DNA of 64,000 nucleotides from CAYFLR01 sp964343805 (GTDB lineage: Bacteria; Bdellovibrionota_B; Oligoflexia; CAYFLR01): contig CAYFLR010000015.1 of assembly GCA_964343805.1 (NCBI GenBank), positions 37,191-101,190 of the forward strand. Direction: 5' to 3'. Positions 55,134 to 64,000 of this stretch are shown here, piece by piece (the stretch's first letter is position 1; each line of letters opens with the position of its first letter). The notes under the pieces are model-generated. The model was not told the DNA's origin. It saw only the letters and a list, made by a program, of their open reading frames with translations, and did not search any database. The position numbers and the translations under genes were made by a program.

Positions 55134-55933
55134 ATGGATCAATGGTTCACAGAAAAATACCAAAATCAAGTGGGAGTCTCTTTAAAGGTTAAAGAAAAAC
55201 TCCTTTCCACCCGGTCTCAATTTCAAAAGATAGATGTCTTCAAAACCGAACTTTTCGGTAACATGCTGCTCTTAGATGACATGATTATGTGCACCGAGAA
55301 GGACGAATTCGTCTACCATGAAATGATTGCCCATATTCCAGTGATGTCTCATCCTCATCCTAAAAGAGCCCTTGTCATCGGGGGAGGAGATGGAGGAACC
55401 ATTAGAGAATTGGTCAAACATGAATCTCTTAAAGAAATCCATCTCTGTGAGATTGACGGTGAAGTGGTGGAAGTCAGTAAAAAGTACTTTCCTACCTTAG
55501 CAACCGCCTTTGACCATCCGAAGGTCACAGTACATATTGCTGATGGTATTAAGTTCGTAGCAGAGTCAGCTGATAATTTTTACGATGTTGTTATTATAGA
55601 TAGCAGCGAGCCTATTGGACCCGGCATCGGATTATTTACAGAATCATTCTACCAGGACATTCTACGCATAACCACTGATCAAGGTATCATTACAGCGCAA
55701 ACTGAGGCTCCCTTCATCTGTGAGGANNNNNNNNNNTCAAAATGCTACTGGCTCCCGTTCCAACTTACCCTACAGGATTTTGGTCCTTTGCATATTGCTC
55801 AAGGTCATGTCACCCCTTTGATTACTTACACCAGAAAGACTTTAAGCAGTTAGAAAGCCAAACAAAGTATTATAACAAAGATATCCACTACGCTGCCTTT
55901 GCCCAGCCAAACTTTGTAAGAGATCTTAAATGA
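55134..55933 (+). CDS. speE: Spermidine synthase (contains scaffold gap)
   Basis: Aminopropyltransferase making spermidine from putrescine and decarboxylated AdoMet. One gene across ten N at 55727-55736, after which the frame changes; the continuation FWSFAYCS...YYNKDIHYAAFAQPNFV is standard SpeE. The nucleotide loop is IGGGDGG, the acidic motif CEIDGEVV, and the catalytic loop DSSEPIGP (the second position of the usual D-x-x-D is Glu). The entry DEFVYHEMIAH is intact. It overlaps speB by four bases (ATGA). Confidence 0.92.
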
Positions 55934-56799
55934 GCCCAGTTGAATTTCTAAGCACCACCCCCTTTATTGGATCAAACGAAGGAGAAAATGAGAAGGTAGC
56001 CCTCTTAGGAGTTGGATTTGATGGGACAACATCTTACCGCCCAGGAACCCGATTTGGCCCTGGAAGCATTCGAACTGCCTCAGATGGGTTAGAACTTTAC
56101 TCACCCCTCTTAGACTTCGACCTAGAGGAGGTAAACTATAAAGATCTTGGAGATCTTGATATTCCCTTTGGTGATGTAAATGAAACAATGACGATCATTC
56201 GTAATGCGATTTCCCATTTGCTTCCTCACTACCGTATAGTCACCCTAGGAGGAGAACACTCCATCACCTTTCCAATTATTGAATCCTATTTAACTAAATA
56301 CCCTGACTTGGTGATTTTTCAGTTCGATGCTCACTGCGATCTGAGGGCAGAATATAAAAATGTTCCCTATTCTCATGCCTGTGTGATGTATCACATTCTA
56401 CAAAAAGTAGGAAAAGATCGCATGTTTCAAATTGGATTGAGATCTGGAACTAAAGATGAATTCCATCTGGCCAAGGATACATTACTAAAAAATCCCAAAG
56501 AGCTATTACCCCCCATTATTAAAAACCTAAATGACACACCTATTTATATAACCGTTGATCTTGATGTTCTAGATCCTTCAGTATTTCCAGGGACAGGAAC
56601 CCCTGAACCTGGTGGATTTAGATTTAATGAGCTAATTAATCTTCTACATATCTTTAGTGGGTGCAATATTGTTGGTTGTGACGCAGTTGAGCTCAGCCCT
56701 GACTATGATTCAAGTGGGATATCTAGTATTACCGCTGCTAAAGTCGTCAGAGAGTTATTAGCCCTTACTTTTCTAAATTCTCAGTTGACCACAAAGTAG
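55930..56799 (+). CDS. speB: Agmatinase / arginase-family ureohydrolase
   Basis: Releases urea from agmatine to give putrescine, the substrate of SpeE. 289 residues with the metal-binding motifs GGEHSITFP, FDAHCDLR and TVDLDVLDPS, and the family entry RPGTRFGPGSIR. No arginine decarboxylase gene is in the window. The ATGA overlap with speE shows coupled expression; the pair makes a putrescine-to-spermidine route. Confidence 0.9.
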   Translation: MSPVEFLSTTPFIGSNEGENEKVALLGVGFDGTTSYRPGTRFGPGSIRTASDGLELYSPLLDFDLEEVNYKDLGDLDIPFGDVNETMTIIRNAISHLLPHYRIVTLGGEHSITFPIIESYLTKYPDLVIFQFDAHCDLRAEYKNVPYSHACVMYHILQKVGKDRMFQIGLRSGTKDEFHLAKDTLLKNPKELLPPIIKNLNDTPIYITVDLDVLDPSVFPGTGTPEPGGFRFNELINLLHIFSGCNIVGCDAVELSPDYDSSGISSITAAKVVRELLALTFLNSQLTTK

Positions 56800-56927
56800 T
56801 CCACTTCTTAGGGTTTAAATACCTCCGATTTAAAAATAATCTTAAATTTTAAGGAATTAAAAAAAAGGAATAAATATTGCAATACTTTTAAAATATTAAA
56901 TGATTTCGCTAATCAAATAAGGAGAGC

Positions 56928-57065
56928 ATGATGGAAAACAACTGGGAGAGCGTCTTTCAAGCCTTTCAATTGCTCCTTACACTCATCCTTCTCGCATTTC
57001 TATCCACAGTCGAACTACTGAAACAGCCTGGAGAAGTTACAGCTTGGCCTTCAAACGAAAGGTAA
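56928..57065 (+). CDS. 45-residue membrane microprotein
   Basis: ATG 56928 (next ATG directly after) has AAGGAG ending 4 bases upstream, one of the best ribosome sites in the window, and the frame ends at TAA 57063-57065. The product starts MMENNWESVFQAFQ, has one hydrophobic helix of about 17 residues (LLLTLILLAFLSTVELL) and a short polar tail. It would sit in the inner membrane with one pass. It could be a small regulator of a membrane complex. It follows speB by 128 bp, and the next gene is convergent. Confidence 0.55.
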   Translation: MMENNWESVFQAFQLLLTLILLAFLSTVELLKQPGEVTAWPSNER

Positions 57066-57096
57066 GCACTTTAATTATAACAAGGAGCAAATTTTA

Positions 57097-57363
57097 CTAG
57101 AGACGATTTCGAACTCGACGAAGATTCAGGCTCAAATTATCTTCTTTTGCTTTTCTTAACGCAGAAGCTAAACCACCTTGACGATCAATGATTTTAATCG
57201 CTTTAGCTGATAAACGTGCAGTTACTTTTCTTCCAACTTCAGCTACGAAATAGGATTTCTTCTGTAAATTTGGCAATCTACGACTTTTTGTTCTAATATG
57301 GGAATGACTCACATTATTTACAACAGCCACTCTTTTGCCTGTCAATTCGCATACTCTGGACAT
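57097..57363 (-). CDS. rpmB: 50S ribosomal protein L28
   Basis: 88 residues: MSRVCELTGKRVAVVNNVSHS followed by TKSRRLPNLQKKSYFV is the L28 signature. The early cysteine is present but not a full zinc set. It stands alone rather than with rpmG. Confidence 0.95.
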   Translation of the reverse strand: MSRVCELTGKRVAVVNNVSHSHIRTKSRRLPNLQKKSYFVAEVGRKVTARLSAKAIKIIDRQGGLASALRKAKEDNLSLNLRRVRNRL

Positions 57364-57533
57364 ATCACACTCACTTTCAAGATATATACGTTGGCCCTAA
57401 AACCAATGGATTGTCGTTTTTATTACATTGAAGGGAGAATGTCAACGCCTTTTAATAGACAGAATATGCCTACTTTTTGACACACCCCCTTCAAGGTTGT
57501 GGCTTATTAACCACACACAATCTATTTCTTTAG

Positions 57534-58169
57534 CTATTTTGCTAATTTTTTCTTCAACTTATCAAAGCTAGCCTGGGACACCTGAAAGGCTTTGGCCTTT
57601 TTCCCCTTTCTTACAATTCTCACCTCTTGCATCTTATCGCCTTTAACGATGCTATTAACCACTTTCATTCCTGAAACCACTTTTCCAAAAACCGCATGTC
57701 TTCCATCTAGCCATGGTGTAGGTACATGGGTGATAAAAAATTGGGAACCATTGGTGTTAGGACCGGCATTAGCCATAGATAAAATACCAGGACCACTGTG
57801 CTTCAATGAGGAATCTATTTCATCAGGAAATCGATATCCAGGGCCCCCTCTACCACTCCCATCAGGATCTCCCCCCTGGATCATAAAGTTATTAATAACT
57901 CGATGAAAAATAATACCATCATAAAAAGGAACTCCCTTTGATTTACTGGAAGCAATTTTGCCCTCAGCCAAGCCTACAAAGTTAGTAACTGTTAAGGGCA
58001 CCTTTTGGTAAAAGAGTTCAAGAACTATGTCACCCTTATTCGTTTTCATTACAGCAAAAAGACCATCTTTAAGCTTTAAACTATCTACCACCTGCTCAGG
58101 ACTCTTTCCTTTTGCAAGTAAAGAACTCATTCCTAAGTTAAGTAGTGTCAACATAAGTAATAATTTCAT
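57534..58169 (-). CDS. Exported cyclophilin-type peptidyl-prolyl isomerase
   Basis: 211 residues with a signal peptide (cleavage near SSLLAKG). The cyclophilin core has FHRVINNFMIQGGDP, with the catalytic Arg and Gln, GPGYRFPDE, ANAGPNTNGSQFFITHV and WLDGRHAVFGKV. A basic C-terminal extension follows. It should help fold proteins in the periplasm, as PpiA does in E. coli. It ends 14 bp before the sugar-transferase gene's end on the same strand; that gene lies upstream, so the two may be co-transcribed. Confidence 0.92.
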   Translation of the reverse strand: MKLLLMLTLLNLGMSSLLAKGKSPEQVVDSLKLKDGLFAVMKTNKGDIVLELFYQKVPLTVTNFVGLAEGKIASSKSKGVPFYDGIIFHRVINNFMIQGGDPDGSGRGGPGYRFPDEIDSSLKHSGPGILSMANAGPNTNGSQFFITHVPTPWLDGRHAVFGKVVSGMKVVNSIVKGDKMQEVRIVRKGKKAKAFQVSQASFDKLKKKLAK

Positions 58170-58183
58170 TTTAACCCCTTTCC

Positions 58184-59608
58184 CTAATAGGCATTTCGAT
58201 TGATAAATCCTTTTATAATAGTAAGTAAAATAATCTTAATATCAAACAACAGTGTCCAATTATGTATATAATAAAGGTCGCACTCTATTCGGTGATCTAG
58301 GGAGGTGTTTCCCCTCCAGCCATTCACCTGAGCCCAACCTGTCAAACCAGCTTTTACTTTATGCCTTAGCATATATCCAGGAATTTGCTTTCTAAATTTA
58401 TCAACAAAGACCGGACGCTCAGGCCTTGGCCCCACCAGACTCATCTCCCCTTTGATAATATTAATCAATTGAGGGAGCTCATCTAAACTGGTTTTACGAA
58501 GTAGCTTGCCCAAAGAGGTGGTTCGATCATCTTCTTTGGTGGCCCAAACGGCCCCTGTTTTATCCTCAGCCCCCACCTTCATGGTTCTAAACTTAAGAAT
58601 ATTGAAACGTTTCCCATCAAGCCCCATTCTCTCCTGCTTAAAAAGTATTGGACCTTTGGAATTATATTTAACCATAAAGGCGATTAGCAGTAACAGTGGA
58701 GAAATAAGGCAGAGAATAATTATAGAAGCCACAATATCAAAAACACTCTTTATGACCCGACTCCAACCTACAAGCGGACTCTCATTGATGTTGATCATGG
58801 GAAGACCATAAAAATCTTCCACCGTAGTATTGAAATAGGAAAAGGGGTGCAAATCAGAAAGAATCTTCAACTCAACCAGCTCATTACTTAATGAGGTAAG
58901 AATTGGCTCAATTAAGTGCTGATCTGCAATTTCCAGAGCAATCACCACTTCTGCCACATGCCCCTGCTTTACTATGTCCGGAATCTGCTTTAGATCTACG
59001 CTCCTAATCACTTGAGAATGTTCTCCCTTTAAAAACATTTCTAATTCCAAAGAGGGAGATTTTCCCGTAATATCCACAATTCCAATTATATTCACATAAG
59101 ACTCTCGCTGAGTAAACGAGTTAGATACTTTCACGGCAAAGGGACCGCTGCCAATCACGAGTGTATTTCTAACTGAGATACCTCTCTTACGATAACGCCG
59201 GATGATTTTCCGCACAAAACTTCTTCCCACAGGAATAAAAACTAAACCCATCAACCAGAAATAAACCAAAGTCACCCTGGAATAACGAAACTCATCAAAA
59301 AAGTAGGTGAAGGTAATAAATACAACTACTGCAACGGTATGCGCTTGGCTCAGTCTAAAAAACTCGTAAAGGACCCGAGAATACCTTTTACCAGTGTAAA
59401 GTCCCATATAGCGAAAAGTTAAACCCCAAATAAGGACGATAAAAAAGATCAGACGAAAGTACATAAAAAAGGGAGGAATCCCTTTAGTCACAGGAATTAT
59501 TTCAGCATAAAACCTGATGTAATAGGCAAGCATCCAGGCAATAATCACAAAACCACTATCAACTAAAAGGCGTAATCCCGCTAAAATGGATCGATGTTTA
59601 CGGTCCAT
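58184..59608 (-). CDS. Polyprenyl-phosphate sugar-1-phosphate transferase (WcaJ/WbaP type)
   Basis: Starts an exopolysaccharide or O-antigen repeat unit by linking a sugar phosphate to the lipid carrier. The start ATG 59608 lies 12 bp inside the scaffold gap edge, with a weak GAGAG site. The N-terminal half has four to five membrane helices, then a Rossmann-like cytoplasmic domain. The C-terminal catalytic part carries FKQERMGLDGKRF, FRTMKVGAED, KTSLDELPQL and LVGPRPERPVF, the full family set. 474 residues. It probably follows the glycosyltransferase gene across the gap; the two are not a single protein. Confidence 0.88.
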   Translation of the reverse strand: MDRKHRSILAGLRLLVDSGFVIIAWMLAYYIRFYAEIIPVTKGIPPFFMYFRLIFFIVLIWGLTFRYMGLYTGKRYSRVLYEFFRLSQAHTVAVVVFITFTYFFDEFRYSRVTLVYFWLMGLVFIPVGRSFVRKIIRRYRKRGISVRNTLVIGSGPFAVKVSNSFTQRESYVNIIGIVDITGKSPSLELEMFLKGEHSQVIRSVDLKQIPDIVKQGHVAEVVIALEIADQHLIEPILTSLSNELVELKILSDLHPFSYFNTTVEDFYGLPMININESPLVGWSRVIKSVFDIVASIIILCLISPLLLLIAFMVKYNSKGPILFKQERMGLDGKRFNILKFRTMKVGAEDKTGAVWATKEDDRTTSLGKLLRKTSLDELPQLINIIKGEMSLVGPRPERPVFVDKFRKQIPGYMLRHKVKAGLTGWAQVNGWRGNTSLDHRIECDLYYIHNWTLLFDIKIILLTIIKGFINRNAY

Positions 59609-59630
59609 AATTTGCTCTCGNNNNNNNNNN

Positions 59631-60703
59631 ATAAAGTCTCTCATCTGTTCTTTAAAGTGAGAACGGTTATATTTTTCCGCGTGCAACCGTATAGCACCGG
59701 GATCAAAATTTAAAATAATTCTTTCAAACTCATGAACTGCTTGAATTAAAGACTGAGCATTTTGTTGACTAAATAAAAGTCCTGTCACTCCATCAATGAC
59801 CGTCTCTAAAGCTCCCCCTCTACCGAGTGCAATGACAGGCTTACCACAGGCCATCACTTCCAAGGGAGTAATTCCAAAATCTTCTACTCCTGGAAAAATA
59901 AGTGCTTTACAGTTTTGAGCTAAGTCTACGCATTCATCATCAGATGGTTTCTCTAAAAAATGAATGGTCTTGCCCGCTCTCTTTTTATATTCTTTCAAGA
60001 GAGGGCCTGATCCAGCTATCACCAGCTTCCTTTTTAGAACATTAAAAGCCTGTATAGCCAAATCTATTTTCTTGTATGGTACAAATGAAGAAAGAATGAG
60101 ATAGTAATCACCTTCACTCCGTAGAGAGGGAGTGAATCTTTCCGTATCTACTGGCGGATGTATCACTTGAGCGTCACGGCGATAATATTTATCAATTCTG
60201 GCCCGTACATATTCTGAATTTGCAATAAAATGATCCACTCGAGCCGAGGAGGTCACATCCCAGATCCTCAAATTATGAGAGAAATCTCTGATTAAGAATT
60301 TTTTTAGAAATCCTAGCTTGCTAAAATAATGAGGAAACATGTCCCATACATAGCGCATGGGAGAATGCACATAGCTAATATGGGTACTGACTGGAGGGGG
60401 AATAATGCCCTTGGCAACACAATGGCTCGAGCTGATAATCAGATCAAACTCGTTAAGATTAAAGGCTTCAATAGCATGAGGAAACAGAGGCAATAACGAA
60501 CGATAATACTTTTCTACCCAAGGAAAACTATTAAGTGCAGAAGGTATTACTTTATGACGATTAATTATCTGGCTTACCTTTTCTTTATCATAAAAAAGAG
60601 TATAGATAGGTGCAGAAGGGTAAAGCTCACAGAGAACTTCTAAGACCTTCTCTCCCCCTCTCATTCCGTTCAACCAATCATGTACTAGCGCCACTTTCTC
60701 CAT
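59631..60703 (-). CDS. Family 4 glycosyltransferase (WbaZ-like), 3' end in scaffold gap
   Basis: At least 357 residues from ATG 60703; the stop must lie in the unsized gap at 59621-59630. Motifs are VHDWLNGMRGGEKVLE at the start, ANSEYVRARI, HPPVDTERF, and the acceptor/donor site FPGVEDFGITPLEVMACGKPVI with the E-x7-E spacing of GT4 enzymes. It resembles mannosyl- and other sugar transferases of O-antigen or exopolysaccharide clusters. With the sugar-phosphate transferase following, it indicates a surface-polysaccharide locus. Confidence 0.85.
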
Positions 60704-60801
60704 CTTTTACCACCACATCTTGCATTAACAAAAAGGATAAACAAAGATATAACAGAAAAGTAGATGTGTAACTGATAAAATGGGTATATATTAAAAAAAA
60801 T

Positions 60802-61861
60802 ATGTATAAGTCCCTCATAAATTATTTTAATCAGCTAAAAACAAGAGACCCAGACCACTGGTATCCTCTCCTTACAGTTTTTTATTTAACCTACGCTTGT
60901 AATTTCCGCTGCCCTTACTGCAGTGATGGTGCTGGAAAACCCTACTTTGAACTTCGCTCAGAGATCCTAAAACCCAAAGAAATTTTAGAGCTATTTAAAC
61001 TCATCAGGCAGCATTGTGATTATCTGGTATTAACTGGAGGAGAACCTTTTTACTACCCCTATATAAGAGAAGTGCTCAAAGATCTTCCCTCTCTCAATTT
61101 TGATGGCACCGTTCTAACCACCAATGGTTATGAGGTTACCCCTTACTTCGCAGAAATTAACCAGTCCATTAAACACCTGGTTTTNNNNNNNNNNNNNNNN
61201 NNNNNNNNNNNNNNNNNNNNNNNNNNNNNNNNNNNNNNNNNNNNNNNNNNNNNNNNNNNNNNNNNNNNNNNNNNNNNNNNNNNNNNNNNNNNNNNNNNNN
61301 NNNNNNNNNNNNNNNNNNNNNNNAAAATTTGAAATAATTATTTCTTCAGTGGCCACTCCCACCAACTTAGAAGATCTGTATCAGGTTTATCATTACTGTA
61401 AAAAAAATGGTTTTCGATTTGCTGTTTGTCCTGAACTACAAGGAGTTAAACCAAACAGTCAATTAAAGGATAATCAAGAGTACCAGGAACTTTTTAACTA
61501 TTTAATCAGCGAAAAAAAGGCCGGTGAATTAGTTAATGGAGGAATTCAATATCTTGAATATATGAGAGACATTAAGAAATTTTCCTGCCGACCCTCCACC
61601 GTCCTGGCCATCTCTCCCACCGCAGATGTTTTTTATCCCTGTCTAGAGATTGGTCATGTGGCAGGGAATCTGTTACAAACACCCAATCTTCATCAGATCC
61701 GAAGGAAGGGAAGAGAGCAATTTGGCCCTGAACCTCGTTGCGATAACCGCTGCCAATCAGCTTGTGCCTTGGGGCTTTCAACCATTTTAAATAATCCATC
61801 CACACTTGTTTCGGATGCTTACCTTGCTACTAAATCTGAGATAAAAAAGAGACTTGGTTAA
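60802..61861 (+). CDS. Radical SAM / SPASM-like protein (139-N gap inside)
   Basis: The N-terminal part (60802-61184) has the iron-sulfur cluster loop CNFRCPYC (C-x3-C-x2-C) and LVLTGGEPFYYP. After the gap (61185-61323) the frame changes, and the C-terminal part (ending TAA 61861) has several cysteines (FSCRPS, FYPCLEIG, CDNRCQSAC), as in SPASM or twitch domains that hold extra clusters. Such enzymes modify peptides or proteins or make cofactors; the substrate is not known. It faces a second radical SAM gene and their ends overlap by four bases. Confidence 0.8.
61185..61323. other. Scaffold gap of 139 N
   Basis: The only gap in the window with a size other than ten N, so probably sized from read pairs. 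It removes the middle of the radical SAM gene, and the frame on the two sides does not match, so its length is only approximate. Confidence 0.95.
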
Positions 61862-62886
61862 ACTCGGATATTTCCGTAGGGTTTGGTCATTTGATAGTAA
61901 TCCTTAACATTCCCCCAAAGATCCTTTCCATACATAAGAGTTTCAATGGATCCTCGACAACTCGTCCAGCAATTTCCACACTCATTTTGTTTGTGAGCAT
62001 CAAGTAATTTTTGTTCAATAACCGACATATCATCTTGCAGGATATTTCCCACCACGGAATCAAGGCGATCAATGCACATTCCCACATTACCTTGGCTATC
62101 TATGTTGATTAGGTTTTTTCCTGCATAACATGGGCTCACACCGTTTTCTTCGACAGCCATGGCAAACTGATCGATATAACCACGCAGAACCACAAACTCA
62201 GGGTATTTCTCCTTCATCTTGAGGAGATGCTGACTCACCTCTAAATTAGCAGAACGGCATTTTTTGGTGCCTCGGCTATCCGAATAGAGAGTTACCAGAT
62301 AGGTAATCCCCAAATCTTTACAGATTTTTATAAGCGGTTCCACTTCATAGAGATTATCTTTCATTATTACAGAAATCATATGAACTCTTTGAGTGGTATT
62401 TGTGCGATTATCACTCAGCCACTTTAATGCTTTTAATGCATGGTCATAGGCCCCCTCTTTATTGCGTTGTTTATCATGCTTGCTGGGATCAGCATAATCA
62501 ACTGAAACGCTGATCTCATACATCCCTCTTTTCCAAAGTTCCTTTGCTATTTCAGGAGTCACAAACCAGCCATTGCAGATCATCACCGGAAAATGATGGG
62601 TTGCTAAGTGGGATATTACTTCATAAATTTCAGGGTGCATTAATGGCTCACCACCACCGATGGATACAATTTGAGGGCCAACCTGAGCTAATTTATCTGA
62701 AATGATTCGTACATCATCGGCAGATAAGCGAGGTGCGTTATCATAGGCCGGTTTCCAAAAATCACATATTCGGCATTTAAAATTACACTGATAGAGCAAT
62801 TGTAAATTGGTGTGGATAATTTTCCTTCGTAAAAAGGAGCTCACATACTTTAGTTTTTTTAAATGATCAAATCGAGGTTGAGCCAT
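61858..62886 (-). CDS. Radical SAM / SPASM-like protein
   Basis: 342 residues. The cluster loop is CNFKCRICDFW (C-x3-C-x2-C), followed by SIGGGEPLMHPEI. The C-terminal part has CYAGKNLINIDSQGNVGMC and CGNCWTSCRGS, a SPASM-like cysteine set for one or two auxiliary clusters. It is similar in plan to the convergent gene at 60802 but clearly not a recent copy. Related enzymes act on ribosomal peptides, on proteins, or in polysaccharide and lipid tailoring. No small precursor peptide gene is seen in the flanks. Confidence 0.88.
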   Translation of the reverse strand: MAQPRFDHLKKLKYVSSFLRRKIIHTNLQLLYQCNFKCRICDFWKPAYDNAPRLSADDVRIISDKLAQVGPQIVSIGGGEPLMHPEIYEVISHLATHHFPVMICNGWFVTPEIAKELWKRGMYEISVSVDYADPSKHDKQRNKEGAYDHALKALKWLSDNRTNTTQRVHMISVIMKDNLYEVEPLIKICKDLGITYLVTLYSDSRGTKKCRSANLEVSQHLLKMKEKYPEFVVLRGYIDQFAMAVEENGVSPCYAGKNLINIDSQGNVGMCIDRLDSVVGNILQDDMSVIEQKLLDAHKQNECGNCWTSCRGSIETLMYGKDLWGNVKDYYQMTKPYGNIRV

Positions 62887-63002
62887 TTTTTAACCCTTTG
62901 TTATCAGTATCTCAACTTAAATATCTATAGCGATTATGTGCGATCTATTATACTATTATATGAACACGATCATCACCACAATTTTATTTCAGTGAGGAAG
63001 TT

Positions 63003-64000
63003 ATGCGAGTTCTATTTCTTACATTGGTATTTATTCTTTCTTGCAGCCTCGGCTGTAAAAAGCAAACCTCTCCAGAAAAATCCAAAGAGAAGAGTTTAGC
63101 TCCCCTATCTAATGTGGAAAAGTATCCCAATCGAGAGGCCAATTTAGCACGCATAACCAAAATCATTCTTTCCATCAAGCATCACAGTGAGGTAGAGAAA
63201 AAGATCGACTCCATCCTCTCCATGACCACTAACAGTAAAGACCCGGCTCTCCAAATTTATGGACTTTTAATTAAGCCCATTAAGAAGTTAAAGTCTATCG
63301 CCTATCGCTTCAGACATATGGCTTTAGAATCTGACCCTCTCTATATGGGGGCACTCCACCGTCTGAAGAAATTTAAATATTTTAACACAGTCTATGGCAG
63401 CCACTTTGACGCCCTCTTCGACTATGTTACTGAACCTTCTGATTTGCCTGTCTTTACCTCAGAAAACTATGAAGAGTTACATAAGTTCATGCTTGGATTA
63501 GCTGCCGACCTCCAGGCCATGGCGCAAAAAGCGACTATGATTATTAACACTTACCCCGAAAAGGACCTGGAATTCATCGTTGATAAGTCTATTTTCATTG
63601 GAGGTGAAGGCTTTATCTATGAAAAAAGGCAAAGACGGTATTTCATTAAACCCTATTTGCATAACCTCGCAGCCAATATCAGAACCACTGCAGGGACTCT
63701 TTATATAGCAGCCTCATACAAATTTGATCAAATGCTTCCGTTTGTAAATCGTGTTATTAAACAATCCATGTTCAACCGAACTCTCACCTCCTTTGTACCG
63801 GGCAGCAGCTTCCTCTTTCGAACTCAGTCAAAGATGATCAAAATGCAAACCACTAAAGAGATTGCTGAGCTTCTTAGTCATAAAGAGTTTGAAAATAAAT
63901 TTCTTATCAGTCGAACCGATGCCAAAAAGAACTTCGCTGCGGCTTGGGGAGAATTTAAACTGGCCAACTTAGAACTCACTGCTTATTTTAATGGCATGCT
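63003..64000 (+). CDS. Lipoprotein of unknown function, cut by the window end
   Basis: ATG 63003 with GAGGAAG upstream. The signal peptide ends in a lipobox (LSCS, or LGC at Cys18), followed by Lys-rich KKQTSPEKSKEK. The 332 residues visible are helical and basic, with several Tyr/Phe-rich stretches (YRFRHMALESDPLY, KRQRRYFIKPYL). No family is recognised. The frame runs off the end at 64000. It stands just upstream of, and divergent from, the radical SAM gene. Confidence 0.7.
   Translation, partial: MRVLFLTLVFILSCSLGCKKQTSPEKSKEKSLAPLSNVEKYPNREANLARITKIILSIKHHSEVEKKIDSILSMTTNSKDPALQIYGLLIKPIKKLKSIAYRFRHMALESDPLYMGALHRLKKFKYFNTVYGSHFDALFDYVTEPSDLPVFTSENYEELHKFMLGLAADLQAMAQKATMIINTYPEKDLEFIVDKSIFIGGEGFIYEKRQRRYFIKPYLHNLAANIRTTAGTLYIAASYKFDQMLPFVNRVIKQSMFNRTLTSFVPGSSFLFRTQSKMIKMQTTKEIAELLSHKEFENKFLISRTDAKKNFAAAWGEFKLANLELTAYFNGM

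Noticed and set aside
58184..60703. A single 839-residue glycosyltransferase/sugar-phosphate transferase fusion
   Set aside because: The frame is continuous only because ten N happen to keep it. The sugar transferase has its own ATG at 59608, and both parts have the normal length of separate enzymes.

Overview
The window is a scaffold piece from a Gram-negative bacterium, most like the former Deltaproteobacteria and probably Bdellovibrionota or relatives. The signs are a moderately AT-rich sequence, many lipobox and Sec-exported proteins of unknown function, an lnt gene, a compact rho-rpmE-prfA-prmC-murA cluster, a bifunctional Rel/Spo protein, and an enoyl-reductase-first polyunsaturated fatty acid (Pfa-type) synthase cluster as in myxobacteria. 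Taxonomy is inferred from gene content only. There are nine 10-N scaffold gaps, all inside or at the end of genes, and one gap of 139 N. The 10-N gaps are placeholders: release factor 1 is clearly missing more than ten bases at its gap. Several genes therefore look split when they are not.

Layout. 1-5157 (minus): Pfa-type lipid synthase, with a PfaD-like enoyl reductase (one apparent -1 frameshift) followed by a KS-AT megasynthase running off the edge. 5255-8624 (minus): exported methyltransferase-fold protein, membrane spermidine-synthase-like protein and a membrane-only paralogue. 8775-9991: MFS transporter. 10245-20939: mostly exported or lipid-anchored proteins (signal peptidase I, CX5R phosphatase, permuted-papain lipoprotein, CHAD protein, HEXXH peptidase), with an aminotransferase and a 2Fe-2S protein. 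21121-21971: truncated peptidase gene, nested direct repeats and tRNA-Arg, resembling an integration scar. 22112-25453: beta-barrel-like protein, MnmM-type methyltransferase, ComF, a small histidine-kinase-dimerisation-like protein, zinc-ribbon protein and a CAU tRNA.

25504-35190 (minus) is a housekeeping block: rho, rpmE, prfA, prmC, murA, then dnaG and rpoD. RpoD carries an N-terminal extension of about 280 residues resembling histone H1, including six 17-residue repeats. 35583-47717 holds ligA, folE with a pteridine-reductase-like gene, a lipoprotein, tex, lnt and rsh. 47735-50438: exported repeat protein plus FGE-domain protein.

50435-54716 (minus) is the most unusual cluster: a MotB/OmpA-like protein with about 400 residues of coiled coil, a MotA/TolQ-like channel subunit, a cyclic-nucleotide-binding protein and an exported phosphatase-like protein. 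After it come speE-speB behind a potentially structured leader, a 45-residue membrane microprotein, rpmB, an exported cyclophilin, a glycosyltransferase and a polyprenyl-phosphate sugar transferase, two convergent radical SAM proteins and a lipoprotein cut by the window end.

The window thus combines core information-processing genes with accessory envelope and secretion functions. The strongest candidates for something undescribed are the long-coil stator-like operon, the histone-tailed sigma factor, the degenerate membrane aminopropyltransferase module and the repeat cluster at tRNA-Arg.
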